A stretch of DNA of 29,114 nucleotides, taken from NCBI GenBank assembly GCA_937926025.1, contig CALANQ010000547.1, positions 1 to 29,114 on the forward strand, in the 5' to 3' direction. A program made the position numbers and the translations under genes. The notes under the pieces were generated by a model. That model had not been told where the DNA came from. It worked only from the letters and a program-made list of their open reading frames with translations, and ran no database searches. This stretch comes from an uncultured Acidimicrobiales bacterium (GTDB lineage Bacteria; Actinomycetota; Acidimicrobiia; Acidimicrobiales; Iamiaceae). Every line of letters begins with the position of its first letter. Positions within the stretch are counted from its first letter, which is position 1. Of the stretch, positions 28,962 through 29,114 are shown piece by piece.

Positions 28962-29114
28962 TCAGGCGGCGACGACGGCCCGGCGGATGGTGACGCCGTG
29001 CTCGGCCAGGAGGGCCTCCACGACCGGGCGGCAGTTGCCGCACCGGGTGCCCGCATCGCACCGCTCGGCCACGCCTTCGGCATCGAGCGCGCCGGCGAGG
29101 ATCTCGGCTCCGAT
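28962..29114 (-). CDS. Bacterioferritin-associated ferredoxin-like (2Fe-2S) protein (5' end beyond window)
   Basis: The visible C-terminal 50 residues contain ERCDAGTRCGNCRPVVEALL. The CGNC pair matches the C-x2-C half of the BFD-type [2Fe-2S] site, and AGTRCGNC parallels the VGNQCGKC segment of E. coli Bfd. The first C-x-C pair would lie beyond the right edge. Bfd donates electrons to bacterioferritin to release stored iron; location just upstream of bfr on the same strand supports that role. No iron box is recognised nearby. Confidence 0.8.
   Translation of the reverse strand: MGAEILAGALDAEGVAERCDAGTRCGNCRPVVEALLAEHGVTIRRAVVAA

Overview
This is a high-GC, gene-dense chromosomal window with about 31 protein-coding genes and no RNA genes, insertion sequences, CRISPR arrays or phage genes that I can see. 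GC-rich codon use, frequent GTG starts, lipoproteins with Ser/Thr-rich linkers, a DUF2510 protein, a PGPGW membrane protein and a rimP-nusA-ylxR-infB locus point to an actinobacterium. The archaeal/eukaryote-like ProS and the overall mix suggest Acidimicrobiia, but that placement is inference.

Layout. At 1-3086 (minus) lie a nitroreductase cut by the window edge, a PGPGW membrane protein, an RtcB RNA ligase and two tandem GNAT-like acetyltransferases. At 3156-5195 (plus) are a small lipoprotein and ProS. At 5290-8563 (minus) are an MFS exporter translationally coupled to a thiolase, behind a promoter wrapped in a perfect 14-bp inverted repeat, and an FMN/F420-type split-barrel protein. A DUF2510 protein follows at 8658. 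The translation operon rimP-nusA-ylxR-infB fills 9312-14381, with a terminator-like hairpin in its leader and a strong hairpin at its end.

A TetR-lipoprotein-DUF2855 cassette plus thymidine kinase (14512-17707) then separates infB from ylxP-rbfA-truB (17824-19527), genes that often sit close together in bacteria. An APH-fold kinase, and a PadR regulator with a HAAS/DUF1700-like membrane protein, follow. The membrane-protein frame has no stop codon before it runs antisense through the next gene.

From 21697 a membrane-anchored molybdopterin (sulfite-oxidase-fold) oxidoreductase (minus) diverges from a fasciclin lipoprotein (plus). Then come a ChoD-like GMC oxidoreductase with a DUF1295 steroid-reductase-like membrane protein, a methyltransferase (minus), a voltage-sensor-like potassium channel (plus), and a bacterioferritin behind a bacterioferritin-associated ferredoxin cut by the right edge (both minus).

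A recurring signal is an xAnnnT -10 hexamer 6-8 nt before the start codon with no usable Shine-Dalgarno, which suggests many leaderless transcripts. The most interesting items are this pattern, the operon-splitting DUF2855 cassette, the inverted-repeat promoter of the thiolase-MFS pair, the rimP leader hairpin, the stopless PadR-partner gene, and a bacterioferritin lacking one ferroxidase histidine.
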